Source: Glycine soja (taxonomy: Eukaryota > Streptophyta > Magnoliopsida > Fabales > Fabaceae). From it: 64,000 nucleotides of DNA. The notes under the pieces were generated by a model. That model did not search any database and was not told the origin of the DNA. It saw only the letters and a list, made by a program, of their open reading frames with translations. How positions within the stretch are numbered: position 1 is the first letter of the stretch; each line of letters opens with the position of its first letter. The DNA lies in NCBI RefSeq assembly GCF_004193775.1, contig NC_041003.1, forward strand, positions 30,246,263 through 30,310,262. Reading direction: 5' to 3'. A program made the translations under genes and the position numbers. This document shows, one piece after another, positions 34,306-45,993 of the stretch.

Positions 34306-37302
34306 TATAAGGGTAGCTAGTCATTGCTCTTTATGGTGTATCATGGGTGATTTCAGTAGTGTGAGAATATCTTGTGAAAGACAAGGAGAAAGGGTGGGTC
34401 AATATGAAAATGGTGAAAGAAAAATGTTCAATCAATTCTTACTTGACATGGAAGTGGGAGATGTACCAATGGTTTGCTGAAAGTTTACATGGTATAGACA
34501 AAATGAAAGGCAAGAAGTAGGATTGATAGGTTCTTGGTGTCAGAGGAGTGGATTTCTTTGTGGAATAGAAGCACACAATATGTCTTGGATAGAAATATCT
34601 TAGACCATTTCCCAATTGTATTGAAGAAGTTAATGTAGATTCGTGACCTAAGCTCGATAGAACCCTTGATTGTTGGCTTGAAGAAATTTCTTTTTGTCAA
34701 TTTCATTAAAGACACATGGGAGAACTTGGAGGTTAATGGAAGATGTGTATTTGTATTGAAGGAAAAGAGGAAGGGCCTTAAATCCGTCTTGAAGAAAAGG
34801 AATCGGGAACATTTTGGCAACACCACAAAAATATTTCTAGAATTGAAAAAGAAATAAAAGAGATGGACAAAAAGGAGGAGGAGTGAGAATTATCATGGGA
34901 GCAAAAACAACATAAAAGTGGCTTGCAAGAGGAGTTTTGGAGGTATGTGATGTATAATGAGTCTTTACTTAAACAAAAGTCGAAATCTAAGTGGCTTAGG
35001 AGGGGGGGGGGGTCGGGAACTCCAATTCAAAATTTTCCATATCATGGTAATTTGGAGAAGGGGGAAGAATATGATTAGAGGGGTGAATGTAGAAAGAACA
35101 TGGATGGAGGATCCTAAGGAAGTTAAGGAGAAAGCTTGGAAATTTTTCAAAAATAGATTTTGTGAGGAAGAATGGGATAGGTGAACCTTAGATGGTTCCA
35201 CTTGGAGAAGCTACCAAATGTTGACAATTCTTTATTAGTTGCTAGATTTGAAGAAGTGGAAATAAAGGAGGCTATTTGGGATTATAGAAGCTTTAAGAGT
35301 TCAGGACCCGATCAATACAACTTTAAATTCATCAAAGAATTTTGGCATTTAGTGAGGGTGGATGTGATCAAATTTCTTGAAGATTTTCACTCATTTAGAA
35401 ACTTCTTTAGAGGATCCAACGGTTCCTTCATCACTTTCACCCTAAAATAGATGAGTCACAAGGATGGGGAGGTTATAGGCCTTATTCTTTGATTGGTTGT
35501 ATGTATAAAATTGTGGCAAAAATCTTGGCAAAGAGACTACAGAAGGTACTACATGGAATCATTGATGAAAGGAAAAGTGCCTTTTTTTTGGGGGGGGGGG
35601 GTGGGAGGGATCAAAGGAACCTTCTTCATAGTGCAATGATTGCCAATGAAGTGGTTGATGAAGCTAGGAGAAAAGAAGGAAATGATTAGTGTTCAAAGTG
35701 GATTTTGAAAAGGCCTATGACTTGGTGTGTTGGAATTTTTCTTTTACATGATGAAGCAAATGGGATTTCATAATAATTGGATTAACTGGATTAGAGGTTG
35801 CCTTATCTCTAGCTCAGTTTCAATCCTTATCAATGGTAGTCCTTCTATGGAGTTCATATTGCAAAGAGGACTTTAACAAGAAGACTCGAGACCCTTTAGC
35901 TTCTTTCCTAATCAACATTGTGGCAGAGGGACTTAGTGGCTTGATGAGATAAACTACCTCAGAGAACTTGTTCTTTGACTTCAAAGTGGGTGAAAAATAA
36001 GTGGAAGTGAGTCTATTGCAATATACGTATGACCCAATCTTTGTGGGAGATATCAATATCAATAATGTTGTGGCAATCAAGAGCTTATTGAGATGTTTTG
36101 AAATTGCATCCGGGTTGAAGGTAAATTCCCTCAAAAGTAGATTCGGAGGGATTAAGGTGGAGGAGGAGGTGGTAGAGAGATATGTTAGATACTTGAATTG
36201 TAGAACTTTATCTCTTCCTTTTTTATACTTAGGAATCCCCATTGGTGAAAATCCAAGATGGAGACATGAAATCCAATAATTGATAGATCAACAAGAAACT
36301 CTTGCTTTGGAAAGACAAACACCTATCATTTGCCAGATAGATGTGCTTGATAAACTTGGTACTTGCGTCTTTTCCTCTTTTCTTTATTCATTTTCTAAAA
36401 TTATAGTAGGCATTGTCGAGAAGTTAGTTAGGTTGCAAAAGGGTATTTGTGGGGATGTGAGCATGGTAGAGAGAAATGTCTTAGGTTAGTTGGGCCAACA
36501 TTTGTAGGCCGGAAGAACATGATGGCTTAGGTGTAAATTTTTTTTGTCATGTTTAATATGTTATTACTTGCTAAATGGAAGTGGAACTTATTCCAACATG
36601 AGGAGTCTTTGTGGGGTAGGGTCCTAGAGTCAAAATACCGGGGTTGCTAAGGCCTAACTGAGGAGGAAGGAAGCCCACATGAGTCCATTTGGTGGAAGGA
36701 TTGGAGGCTTGCTTGTGTGGGTAGGAGTAAGAGGTGGTTTGAGTCAAGGGTTGAATGGAAAGAAGGAAATGAGAAACACTCTAGATTTCGGGAGGAAAAA
36801 TTAATGGGTTGGTGAGAAGTGCTTACAAAACCATTTTGCAAGATTATTTCTTATTTTGGAGCAAAAAAGGGAACATATTGAAAAATGGGGAGCTTCGTAC
36901 ATAGGAGATGAAGGTGGGATTTTATTTGGAAGCGACAACTCTTTGAGTGGGAGAGGATATTGGTAGAGAAACCACAAAATGTGGTTGAAAGTGTCAATAT
37001 TTCTAGTCTAGGATAGAACTCATGGCTTTGGTTGGAATACTCATCAACAATTTTCAAGGTCCAATCATCATATAAGGCATTATATAAAATGCTTGTTAAG
37101 AGCCAAGAGGTAGATATGCTTAAAGCCTTATGGTGTTTAGCAATACCTCTAAAGGTAGCCTTTTTCCTTTGGAGGGTATTTCACAATAGAGTACCAACAA
37201 AGGTGAGCCACAATAGATGAAACATACATATGCAGGAGAATAACTTATCTTACCCATTATGCTTTGGAGTGGATGAAGCCTTACCACGCCTTTTTTTCTC
37301 CT
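34306..37302 (+). pseudogene. LINE ORF2, rest of endonuclease, RT and C-terminus
   Basis: Continuation of the LINE after the Ogre insertion. Endonuclease part: MGDFSSVRISCERQGERVG near 34340. Reverse transcriptase from about 35210: RSFKSSGPDQYNFKFIKEFW, then GYRPYSLIGCMYKIVAKILA, then DFEKAYD-like FEKAYDLVC near 35705. The active-site box near 36020 reads LQYTYDPIFVG, so the usual YADD is lost. It is followed by FLYLGIPIGENPR near 36215. The C-terminal zinc-binding (zf-RVT) part, with LKVAFFLWRVFHNRVPTK, lies near 37150. Many stops and frameshifts (G-run at 35591) make it inactive. It is cut at 37302 by the solo LTR; no poly-A tail or TSD was found. Confidence 0.9.
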
Positions 37303-37307
37303 ATAAT

Positions 37308-38670
37308 TGATAAAAACAATTCATAGCTTATTTTGTGAGCAATTATCCTAGTTTTTCTTTGGAATTTTTTGTTCATAATTGTTGTTTTTGTTGATAAATT
37401 GTATAAACTAATTTTAGAAACAAAAAAGGATAGTTTTTATGTTTTTGAGTAAATTAGGATGCTACAAGAGAAAATTTTGATAATCAAAGAATGAGGAGTT
37501 GCAAACATGATCTTACCACAATGAAACATTACTCTTGATCAGTTGGAATTGGCAAAGATTCACCACAGCGAAGCTACACCTTGCCATAGAGAATTTGCAA
37601 AACTGAAGACCCTGGAGTTAACAAAAACTCACTACAACGAGTCAACCGTCCGTTCCAACAAAAGAGGTTCAGAAGCATGAAGACTAAGTGTAGAAGTCCT
37701 TATTTTTTAAGTGTAATTTTGCTGCAGAGAATTATGTTTCCATTGCAACGAAAATCCTCCAAGGCCGAAAAAAAATAATGTAATCACAGCTCTATATAAA
37801 GAGTTTACGACATCCTTTGCAGGAACTTTTGGTTCATTTATGAATTTTAAAAATAGAATCTCGAACTTTCTCTCTTTTTTCTCTCTTCCCTCTTTCTTTT
37901 CCTCCGTTGTTACTCTCTCTTGAGGTTCAATTTGGATCCTTCATGATCTAAATGAGCTAAATTTTGAGTTGTTGAGTGATTAAAGTAGAATTATGTAATT
38001 CTCTGTTTTCTTACCAAATCTCGTAGTTAATGTGATCCTATTTCAATTCTACGCTTAGATGCATGTTAGGAGTGATCAACCTAACTTTTAGGGATTTGGA
38101 CATTGTGTGGAAACAGGTTCAAATCCTAGATTTGAATTGAGATTGTGCAAGGATTTGATGTTAAGAATGAATCAAATACTTGCATTTGTAGAGATTCACT
38201 AATCAAACTCTAAGTTTTTAGGTCTAAATCACCTAAGGAATTAGGGATTTGGCTTGAAACTCAAGGATTAATCACTAAGGAATTAAGATTAGTCGTTATA
38301 GTTTGTATCTTGATTGCATTCAACTAGGATATTGATTAGGATTGGATTTCATATGAAAAATTCCATGGATTTCACATTAGCAACACTTTTTCTCTGTTTA
38401 AATTCATTTTCACTCCAAAAAATTCTAAAAATAGTTTATTTTCGCCTTACCAAATTATCCATTCTCTACAATGAAATCTTTTATTTTCAAAAAGTAAAAA
38501 CTCAGGCATTTGCCATAGTGCATTGACAAACTAAAGCGAATGTTTCTAAAGTTGTTTGCTAATTTCCTTTATGTTGCACATAGTCTCTATGGACACGATA
38601 ACTCCTTTACTTATTATTTCTTTCTACAATTAGATTATGTTCACTTGATTATTATATTTGAAGCACCACA
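37308..38670 (+). mobile_element. Solo LTR (1363 bp)
   Basis: Ends TGATAAAAACAATT...GAAGCACCACA with perfect TSD ATAAT at 37303-37307 and 38671-38675. TATA box CTATATAAAG near 37791, followed by a pyrimidine-rich leader. The family is not identified; the phrase TGGACACGATAACTC near 38591 is common in legume gypsy LTRs. Confidence 0.9.
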
Positions 38671-38675
38671 ATAAT

Positions 38676-38855
38676 GTATCCCACCAACTACGAAAAAAGT
38701 GGTAATAATCTGTTTGGTATTAGCTCTACACTCCCTTCTTCGGCAGAGGCACACTTTTGGTGGAATATATACAAAGGAAAAATCATGTTACAAGGAATGG
38801 GTATAGGGAGCTGATTCCAGAAAGCCAAATTTCTCTTCTCTCATTCGATCAACAA
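38676..38855. other. Unassigned junction
   Basis: Between the solo LTR and the copia pol relic. It may be LINE remainder or copia; no clear motif. Confidence 0.3.
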
Positions 38856-39343
38856 CTCGAAAGGAAATTCATTACAAGTAAAGCTCATTGGGAAGTAGTT
38901 AAGTGAATTTTAAGGTACTTGCGGGGCACGACAGAGAAGTGTTTGTACTTTAGCAAAGGAGAATTGAAAGTAAAAGGTTATGTAGATGCAGATACAAAAG
39001 ATAGTTGCTTTATTGACTACAGAGGCTGAGTATGTAGCAATAATAGAAGCTAGTAAAGAATTGATATGGCTTCAAGGATTGTTGACAAAGTTGTGATTCA
39101 TCCAATAGAAGAGTGTTTTGCATAGTGATAGTTAGAGTGCAATACATCTGGCAAAGAATACAACATTTCATTTTAGAATGAAGCACACTCGACTTCGTTA
39201 TCACTTCATCAGATCTGTACTTGAAGATGAGGTGTTAATATTGCAGAAGATTTTAGGAAGTGAGAATCCAGTAGATATGTTGACAAAGGTCATAACCATT
39301 GACAAACTAAAATTGTGTCGAACTTCAGTTGGCCTGCTAGAAT
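38856..39343 (+). pseudogene. Ty1/copia RNase H fragment
   Basis: C-terminal pol remnant of a copia retrotransposon. The frames read ILRYLRGTTEKCLYFSKGEL, then VDAD, then after a deletion TTEAEYVAIIEASKELIWLQ, then AKNTTFHFRMKHTRLRYHFI and NPVDMLTK near the end. These are hallmark motifs of copia RNase H. About 40 residues between VDAD and TTEAEY are missing and the frame changes there; several stops are present. The RT and integrase are absent. Confidence 0.88.
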
Positions 39344-39404
39344 AACAATTTAGATAGGGTTGTTGTATTGATTGAGGTGTGAAGGCAAACTGAAGTTAGT
39401 CTTC

Positions 39405-39415
39405 AAGTGGGAGAT
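39405..39415 (+). other. Copia polypurine tract
   Basis: AAGTGGGAGAT immediately before TGTTGGAAAT, the usual start of copia 3' LTRs. Confidence 0.85.
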
Positions 39416-39582
39416 TGTTGGAAATGATCAAATGCTAAATAAAGAGAAACATATAATGTTTTGCTTGAGAGAAATTGAAGGAAAGCAACAGAAGAAATAA
39501 CAAAGCTAAATAAGTGGAGGAAAAATTGTATAAATATGTTATATATTTCCCTTCATAAATATTCTAACTTCAAGAAAAGAAG
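39416..39582 (+). mobile_element. Truncated copia 3' LTR
   Basis: Begins TGTTGGAAATGATC after the polypurine tract and is interrupted at 39583 by CACTA-2. Only 167 bp are in the window. Confidence 0.75.
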
Positions 39583-39905
39583 AACTACTAGAAAATAGGG
39601 TTTTAACATCGGTTATTAAGGACTTTCAACATCAGTTATTAACCGATGTTAAAAGTACCGACGCTGAAAGTATTATCGTTAACATCAATTTTCCAAAACC
39701 GATGTTAATGTAAAAATACAACATTAGTTATTTAAATAACCGATGTTATATAATAAGAATTACAAAAAAAAGTTATATCTTCAAATCAACATCGTTTGTT
39801 TTTTAAAATCGATGTTGTTAGTGGCAATTAACATCAGTTTTTTAAAAAACTAATGTTGTTAGTGGCAGTTAACATCAATTTTTTTAGAAAATCAATGTTA
39901 TTTTT
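39583..39905 (+). mobile_element. CACTA-2 left terminus and subterminal repeats
   Basis: AACTACTAGAAAATAGGG is a CACTACTAGAAAA terminus with the first base changed. It is followed by about nine copies in both orientations of AACATCGGTTTT-like motifs, the same as CACTA-1. The opposite end is off the right side of the window or lost. Confidence 0.85.
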
Positions 39906-40140
39906 AAGAATTTTTTTAATATGGTATCTATTTTTTTAGTAATCCCAAAATTAACTTGCAAATTTTAAAAGCAGACCACATAACATAAATTTTTCATTCT
40001 GTTTTGAAATAGTTTATACCAAAAATTCCATGAGAAATTTATTAATTACTATGAATTAAAAAAATATTTAATGTTAAGGAGACATAAATTGTAAAGAATG
40101 TAAAGTAAGTAAACTACAATTACAAAATTGCCTAAACAAC

Positions 40141-41194
40141 CTAGGTTTTATTTTTAACTTTCAAATAATACTTTGCCTACTGGATGTCAAGCGCCTTCAA
40201 TCTCTCTGGTTCCAATGGTCTAGCATCATTGAAATGTTGCATGATATAATAAAACATAAGTTAATAATATAATACCAATCATAAGAAAATTAAATTTGTT
40301 TGAATTAAACAATTATTATTTTCCAATTATTCTTGAAACTTCCTAAGATTATAGTTGACATCCAATGCATGACGTAATACCCACACTTAGTGCTTCCTTT
40401 TTGTCTATTACACTAAATACATTATGAAATTTGGATATTCAATGTTAAGTACAAATTAGTCTACACAATACTAAAATATAACTAGAAGCATTGTTTAAAT
40501 GTCTTACTTTATCAACAATCCACCTAGCAGCAGCCTTGGATTTACTTTATGGAGTATCATCAAGTCCTTTCAAAGCATTGTGGAATACAAACATGGGTGC
40601 TTATTGTAGAATTAAAATATTGATGTTTTCGACTAATGCTAATGCAAATGTATTAAAAAATAACACTGACATGTTAATTATTCCTTTGAAGTAGTTGTTT
40701 GACCTATTATGCAACGAACAAAACCAGATGGCAACATTTTCCTTAGGCAAAATGACGACCATTTGCCAATGTGCACTATAGTGGAGACCAATATATATAG
40801 GTTATTATACTATTATAAAATATTTAAATTCATTTGTTCAGTTTAACTTACGCATTCATGTAGGCTCCTAGGTACACATCCCATTTTGAATTCCGCATCT
40901 AGTTCTTAATGTAACTTTCTTATTCAAATTGTGATTGCCTAGATCTCTGGATGGATTGTGGCTCGAGGAATCCATACACATCGGAATTCCCCACTCGCAT
41001 ACTTGTCTTAGTAATATGCCTATTGTTGTTAACATAAGGAAAATTATGTATTAATTTAAAACAATAAGTTAGGTAATAAACAATAATGTAAACTGACTTA
41101 TAGAATCCACAACTATATAATAGAGATGTTGAGACATTGACCATTGTGTGCTATTTCAGATAGATCTTCATCCTTTATGCATAAGGGGAAGTTG
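40141..41194 (-). pseudogene. CACTA-2 Ulp1-like protease part
   Basis: Minus-strand exons of the C-terminal protease domain, homologous to CACTA-1 4814-5998. Readable segments from high to low coordinate: DEDLSEIAHNGQCLNIS (about 41150), NSDVYGFLEPQSIQ (40960), HWQMVVILPKEN (40760), a segment with an in-frame stop (40530), GSTKCGYYVMHWMSTI (40370) and NDARPLEPERLKAL (40210). The His and Cys of the protease are kept. Stops (for example near 40185) kill it. The other half continues at 47662 after the Sirevirus. Confidence 0.85.
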
Positions 41195-41199
41195 TCATT

Positions 41200-42549
41200 T
41201 GTGGAAGCAATGACTTCCAAGATTATTTTTATGATGCCAAAGAATCAAGAGTTAAGCAAGTTCCAAAGAATCAGGAGTCAAAAAGCTTCAAGAATCAAGT
41301 TTCAAAGAATCAAGATTCAAGAACAATCAAGTTTCAAGATTCAAGATTGAAGAACAATCAAGTTTCAAGAATCAAGATTCAAGAACAATCAAGATCAAGA
41401 CTCAAGAATCAAGAGAAGACTCAACTTGTGTAATCGATTACCAGTGTTTCTAAACGTTTTGATTTTCAAATTTAAACATGAAGAGTCACATCTTTTGATG
41501 TGTAATCGATTACACTGTAATGGTAATCGATTACCAGTGACTGATTTTGAAAAATGAATTACCAAAAGTCACAATTCTTAAAGTGACTAGTTTTCTGAAG
41601 ATTTTTTCAAAAGAGTTACAAATTTTAAAGTGACTAGTTTTCAAAAGAGTCACAACTTTTTAAAGTGATTAGTTTTAAAGAAATTGCCAAGAGTTACAAA
41701 CTTTAACTTGAGTCATCAAATGACTATAAATATGTGACCATGGCATGAATTTAATAACTGGTTTTTACAGAACTTTCTGATTCATTTCTCAACTTCTTTC
41801 TAAGAGTTTTTGTTCAATACTTTCTCTTCCAGGAAAAGTTCATTGTTCAAAAACTTGTTCTACTCTTCTTCTCCATTCACTTCTTTCTCTTGCCAAAAGA
41901 TTCAAAGGACTAACCACCTGAGAATTCTTTTGTTTCTTCTCTTCTCCCTCTTGACAAAAGATTTCAAAGGACTAACCGCCTGAGATATCTTTTGTATCCC
42001 CCTCATAGAGAATTCAAGGGACTAACCGCCTAAGAATTCTTTATCCTAACACATTGGAGGGTACATCCTTTATGGCACAAGTAGAGGGTACATCTACTTG
42101 GGTTGTTATACTGAGAACAAGAAAGTGTACATCTCTTGTGGATCAGTTCAAGTGAAGGGTACATCCACTTGGTTGTTCAAAGAGAACAAGGGAGGGTAAA
42201 TCCCTTATGGATCTTTGGATTGTAAAGGATTTTACAAGGTTGAAAGAAATCTCAAGAACCGTTGGTTTCTTGGAGACTGGATGTAGGCATGGGTTGTTAC
42301 CGAACCAGTATAAATCTTGTGCTTGTCTTCTTCTTCCCTACACTCTTTAATTTCCGATGTGTACTTTTAATTTCCGCTTTTACTTTTGGTTAAGTTATTG
42401 TTTCTGTTCTTTACTTTCTTAACTTAGTAGTAAAGGCCTAGTTGAATCTAGTAACATTAAGAAGGATAATTTTTTTTAATTAGTCAAGACACATTAATAA
42501 TTAATTCAACCCCCCCTTCTTAATTATTCCAAGGCCGTTTGATCCAACA
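41200..42549 (+). mobile_element. Sirevirus 5' LTR (1350 bp)
   Basis: Shorter than the 3' LTR by 313 bp. The main missing piece corresponds to about 46165-46465, which carries five TAATCGATTA palindromes; a second missing piece matches about 47050-47115. The LTR retains three palindromes (near 41431, 41502 and 41524). A TATA-like CTATAAATATG lies near 41720. Confidence 0.92.
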
Positions 42550-42551
42550 AG

Positions 42552-42563
42552 TGGTATCAGAGC
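42552..42563 (+). other. Primer-binding site (initiator tRNA-Met)
   Basis: TGGTATCAGAGC two bases after the 5' LTR; exact plant consensus. Confidence 0.95.
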
Positions 42564-42599
42564 AGGTATCTTGAGAAAAATTTCATTACTTCAAGATTC

Positions 42600-43700
42600 A
42601 TGGCCTCCTCAAATTTTCTGTTTCCTGAGGGAAACTCCATCGATAGGCCACCTATCTTTAATGGTGAGGGTTACCACTATTGGAAAACCTGAATGCAAAT
42701 CTTTATTGAAGCCATAGATTTAAAAATTTGGGAAGCAATAGAAATAGGACCTTATGTACCCACCATAGTAGATGCAAGCACTAGCACAACAACAGAAAAA
42801 CCTAGCGATAAATGGACTGAAGAAGATAGAAGAAGAATCCAATATAATCTTAAAGCCAAAAACATTATTACTTCTGCCCTAGGAATAGATGAATATTTTA
42901 GAATGTCAAACTGTTCAAATGCAAATAAGATGTGGGATACTCTCCAACTTACACATGAAGGCACCACTGATGTGAAAAGATCTAGAGTCAATACTCTTAC
43001 ACATGAATATGAATTATTTAGGATGAACACTAATGAGAACATTCAAAGCATGCAGAAAAGATTCACACACATAGTCAATCACCTTGCCTCCTTAGGAAAA
43101 ACCTTTCCAAATGAAGATTTAATCAATAAAGTTTTGAGATGCTAAAGTAGGGAATGACAGCCTAAGGTAACTTCCATTTTTGAAAGTAAAGATCTTTCCT
43201 CTATGTATCTTGCCACTCTTTTTAGAAAATTGCAGGAACATGAAATGGAACATCAACGTCTCAACCCAAATGAAGAGACCGGCAAAAGGAAAAGAAGCAT
43301 AGCACTCAAAGCCTCCTCCTCAATGCAAGAAGAAGAAGAAGAAGAAGAAGAAGAATCTGATGATGAAGAGGACTTCTCACTCTTTGTAAAGAAGTTTCAT
43401 AAATTCGTCAAAAATGGAAGAATGGAGAAAAGCCATAACTTCAACAATGAGAAGAGATCCCAAGAAGTTTCTCCTACACTTAAATGCTATAAGTGTAATC
43501 AACCCGATCACATAAGGGCAAACTGCCCCTCAAATGAGTCATGGCCCAAGAAGAATGAGAAGAAAAGCTATAAAGAAAGAAGATCCAAGAAGGCATATAT
43601 TGCTTGGGATGAAAATGACTCATCCGATAGCTCGGAGAAGGAGATAAACCTTCTATCCAAGGACTATGAAAGTGATGAGAACATCTCTCAAGAAGTTTAA
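42600..43700 (+). pseudogene. Sirevirus gag
   Basis: Capsid protein of a copia Sirevirus, from the ATG at 42600 in one frame to the TAA at 43698. The N-terminal part (to about 43140) has the UBN2/copia Gag domain with features such as MWDTLQLTHEG. A run of Glu follows (about 43325-43360), then a zinc knuckle CYKCNQPDHIRANC at about 43485-43526, then a Lys-rich and Ser/Asp-rich tail. Three in-frame stops occur at 42690, 43143 and 43155. Otherwise the frame is kept over about 365 codons, so decay is modest. There is no protease-integrase-RT region after it. Confidence 0.9.
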
Positions 43701-44430
43701 GTAAGAAAAACAAAAGTCTGACTTCCATCTTTAAAGATCTAAGCACTTGAATCATGAAAAAGGTAACATCAAAACCATTATCTTTTAAATTAAGTTGGTT
43801 GAAATTTTTCTTTCAATTAACTTGTTTATATGATGACTAACAAAATTTTATTTGTTTTTCTTGGTTAATTGCTATTGTGAGTATGTGCTTATATGCTTGA
43901 TTAAGTTATTTTTCCTTTCTTAAAGCATGAAGTTTATTCTTAATGCAAATATTTGATGATGCCTATAATTCTTGCATAATTTTTAATATGATATGCTTAA
44001 GGTTCATTCATAAAGTTTTTCAAAAATCCATTATGTTATATATATTTTTATATAAGAGTTTTCAAATATAAAGTATTTTGACCCCCTTTCAAATCCTTTC
44101 ACCCTAAGAATTCATTCATCACTTAGTTCTCCTGAAAAGCTCTCTGGTAATCGATTACTACAATGTGTAATTGATTACAGCGAGTCAGGCTAAGTGTAAT
44201 CGATTACCAAAAGATGTAATCAATTACAACGCTTCCCTGCTGCTTATAAATACAAATTTCAGAATTCCCGAAACTGCAACTTCGTCTCTCTCGCGAAACC
44301 CTCATTCCCAAATTTTCTTTCTGCCATAACTTACTCATTTCTTATCCAAATCACGTCCCACAAAGCCCAAAATTCATCTTTTTTCATCCTCTTCCATTTT
44401 AACCGATTGAAATTTCTAATAAGTGTCTCA
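43701..44430 (+). other. Sirevirus spacer, site of pol loss
   Basis: Non-coding. It contains at 44150-44230 four TAATCGATTA or TAATTGATTA palindromes like those of the LTR, just upstream of the envelope-like ORF, and a CTTATAAATAC TATA-like box near 44233. Confidence 0.7.
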
Positions 44431-44433
44431 ACT

Positions 44434-45540
44434 GGCGGAACCATCAAAGAAGTGCAAGGGTTCTTCGAGTAGAAGCCAACGACACTCCAAGGCTTAGGAT
44501 ACTCCAATTCCTTCCTCCATTTCCTCATCCTCATTGTTCTCATCGGAAGAACAATGTACACGATACACAAACCTCTTCTCCTCTCGTTCTATCATTGACC
44601 CTAAGTTCATAGATATGGATTTCTTTTCTGATGAGAGTTTCGAATGCATTCAAGCATTTCAGAACTCAAATCTAATTCCCTTTATGTCTTTAAAACTGCC
44701 TGTGTATTCTGAATTGGTAAAAGCTTTTTATTCTAACCTTGAAATTCAAGAAAGTACCTTGATTTCTGAGGTCTATGGGATAAAGATGGTCATTGACCAA
44801 TCCCTCTTCTATGATTTGACCTAATTATCTAGCGAAGGTGTACCATTTGAAGGAACACTGGATGATGATTGGAAATTTGATTTTTCTGTGCATGATGCCC
44901 GCCGGTTGGTTTGTACCAACCAAGCGGATATGACCGGAAGGCTGCTTTCCGGTTCATTGGCTCTTGAAAGCCGCATCCTCCATTATCTATTTGTCCGTAT
45001 CTTACTCCCCAGATCTTCAAACCTTGCACAGGTTTCTGAAGAAGATCTAATAGTCATGTAGGCCTTTCATACCGGCCGACAAATTGATTGGGCACATCTA
45101 GTCTGGTATCGCATGCATAAGTCATTGCGATTAAATGCTCCTTTACCCTATCCATACTTAGTTACTTTGTTCCTTCAACATTTGAACATCCCTCTTGATT
45201 CTGAACCATATGTTCCAATCAAGAGATCTTTCTTGATCGGTGCAGTTGTGGTTGCCTCCTTTGGTTACCGCAAAGAGCGTGATGCCTCTTGGGTAAAAAA
45301 GGGTGCTCAGCCAAATGATGATGAAGGAAACTTACCAGTTGAAAGGGACTCTTCTCTCCTTTAGAGTATTTTGGACAGGTTTGATGGACTTCAAACCTAT
45401 GTTGGCGAGAGGTTTGACTCCTTGGAATGTCAAGTGGACACATGATTCGAGGAGATGAACTCAAGGATTGCAAAGGTTGAAGAAGATGTCACCGTCATTC
45501 GTGACTACCTTGATTTACCTCCAACACCACCATCAGTTTA
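44434..45540 (+). pseudogene. Sirevirus envelope-like ORF
   Basis: Third ORF typical of Sireviruses, between pol and the 3' LTR; its function is unproven and it has been called envelope-like by position. One frame can be followed from 44434 (CTG at the expected start) to the TAG at 45538. Recognisable parts include SLKLPVYSELVKAFYSNL near 44690 and a C-terminal coiled-coil-like segment (ILDRFDGLQTYVGERFDSLE) near 45365-45430. In-frame stops lie near 44495, 44822, 45058, 45362 and 45443. I see no clear signal peptide or transmembrane segment in this copy. Confidence 0.82.
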
Positions 45541-45979
45541 GACATTACTATTATTATTAGTATTTTGATTTCTAGCGGTGTATTTGGCTATATTATTATG
45601 ACATTTGAACACTTAGTATTTCTTTTAATATTTGCTTAGTATGACTGAACATGATGTTTATGGTTTATGATATATGACTAAGTGGTTTGCATTTCAATTT
45701 GGTTTTATTCAAATTATGCTTTATGTATATTTTAGAATCATTTCTGGTTGTTTTACAAATTATGCTTTGTGTATGTCTAAATTAATCCTGTTTTACGCAC
45801 TTTGGCCTTTTTGATGTTGCCAAAGGAGGAGAGAAAAATGGGTATTTTAGAAATCAAGATATTATATTTTCAAAGCTTTAAAAATAAGCATAAATTCAAA
45901 AAGAAAGGGGGAGAAAGAGATGAGTGAATGGTAGAACAAACCTTGTATGTATTCTCTTGATTTCAGGATTGTCATCATC

Positions 45980-45993
45980 AAAAAGGGGTAGAT
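45980..45993 (+). other. Sirevirus polypurine tract
   Basis: AAAAAGGGGTAGAT directly before the 3' LTR, the usual Sirevirus form. Confidence 0.92.

Noticed and set aside
42752..43755. Minus-strand frames of 91-96 codons
   Set aside because: Shadows of the Sirevirus gag on the other strand.
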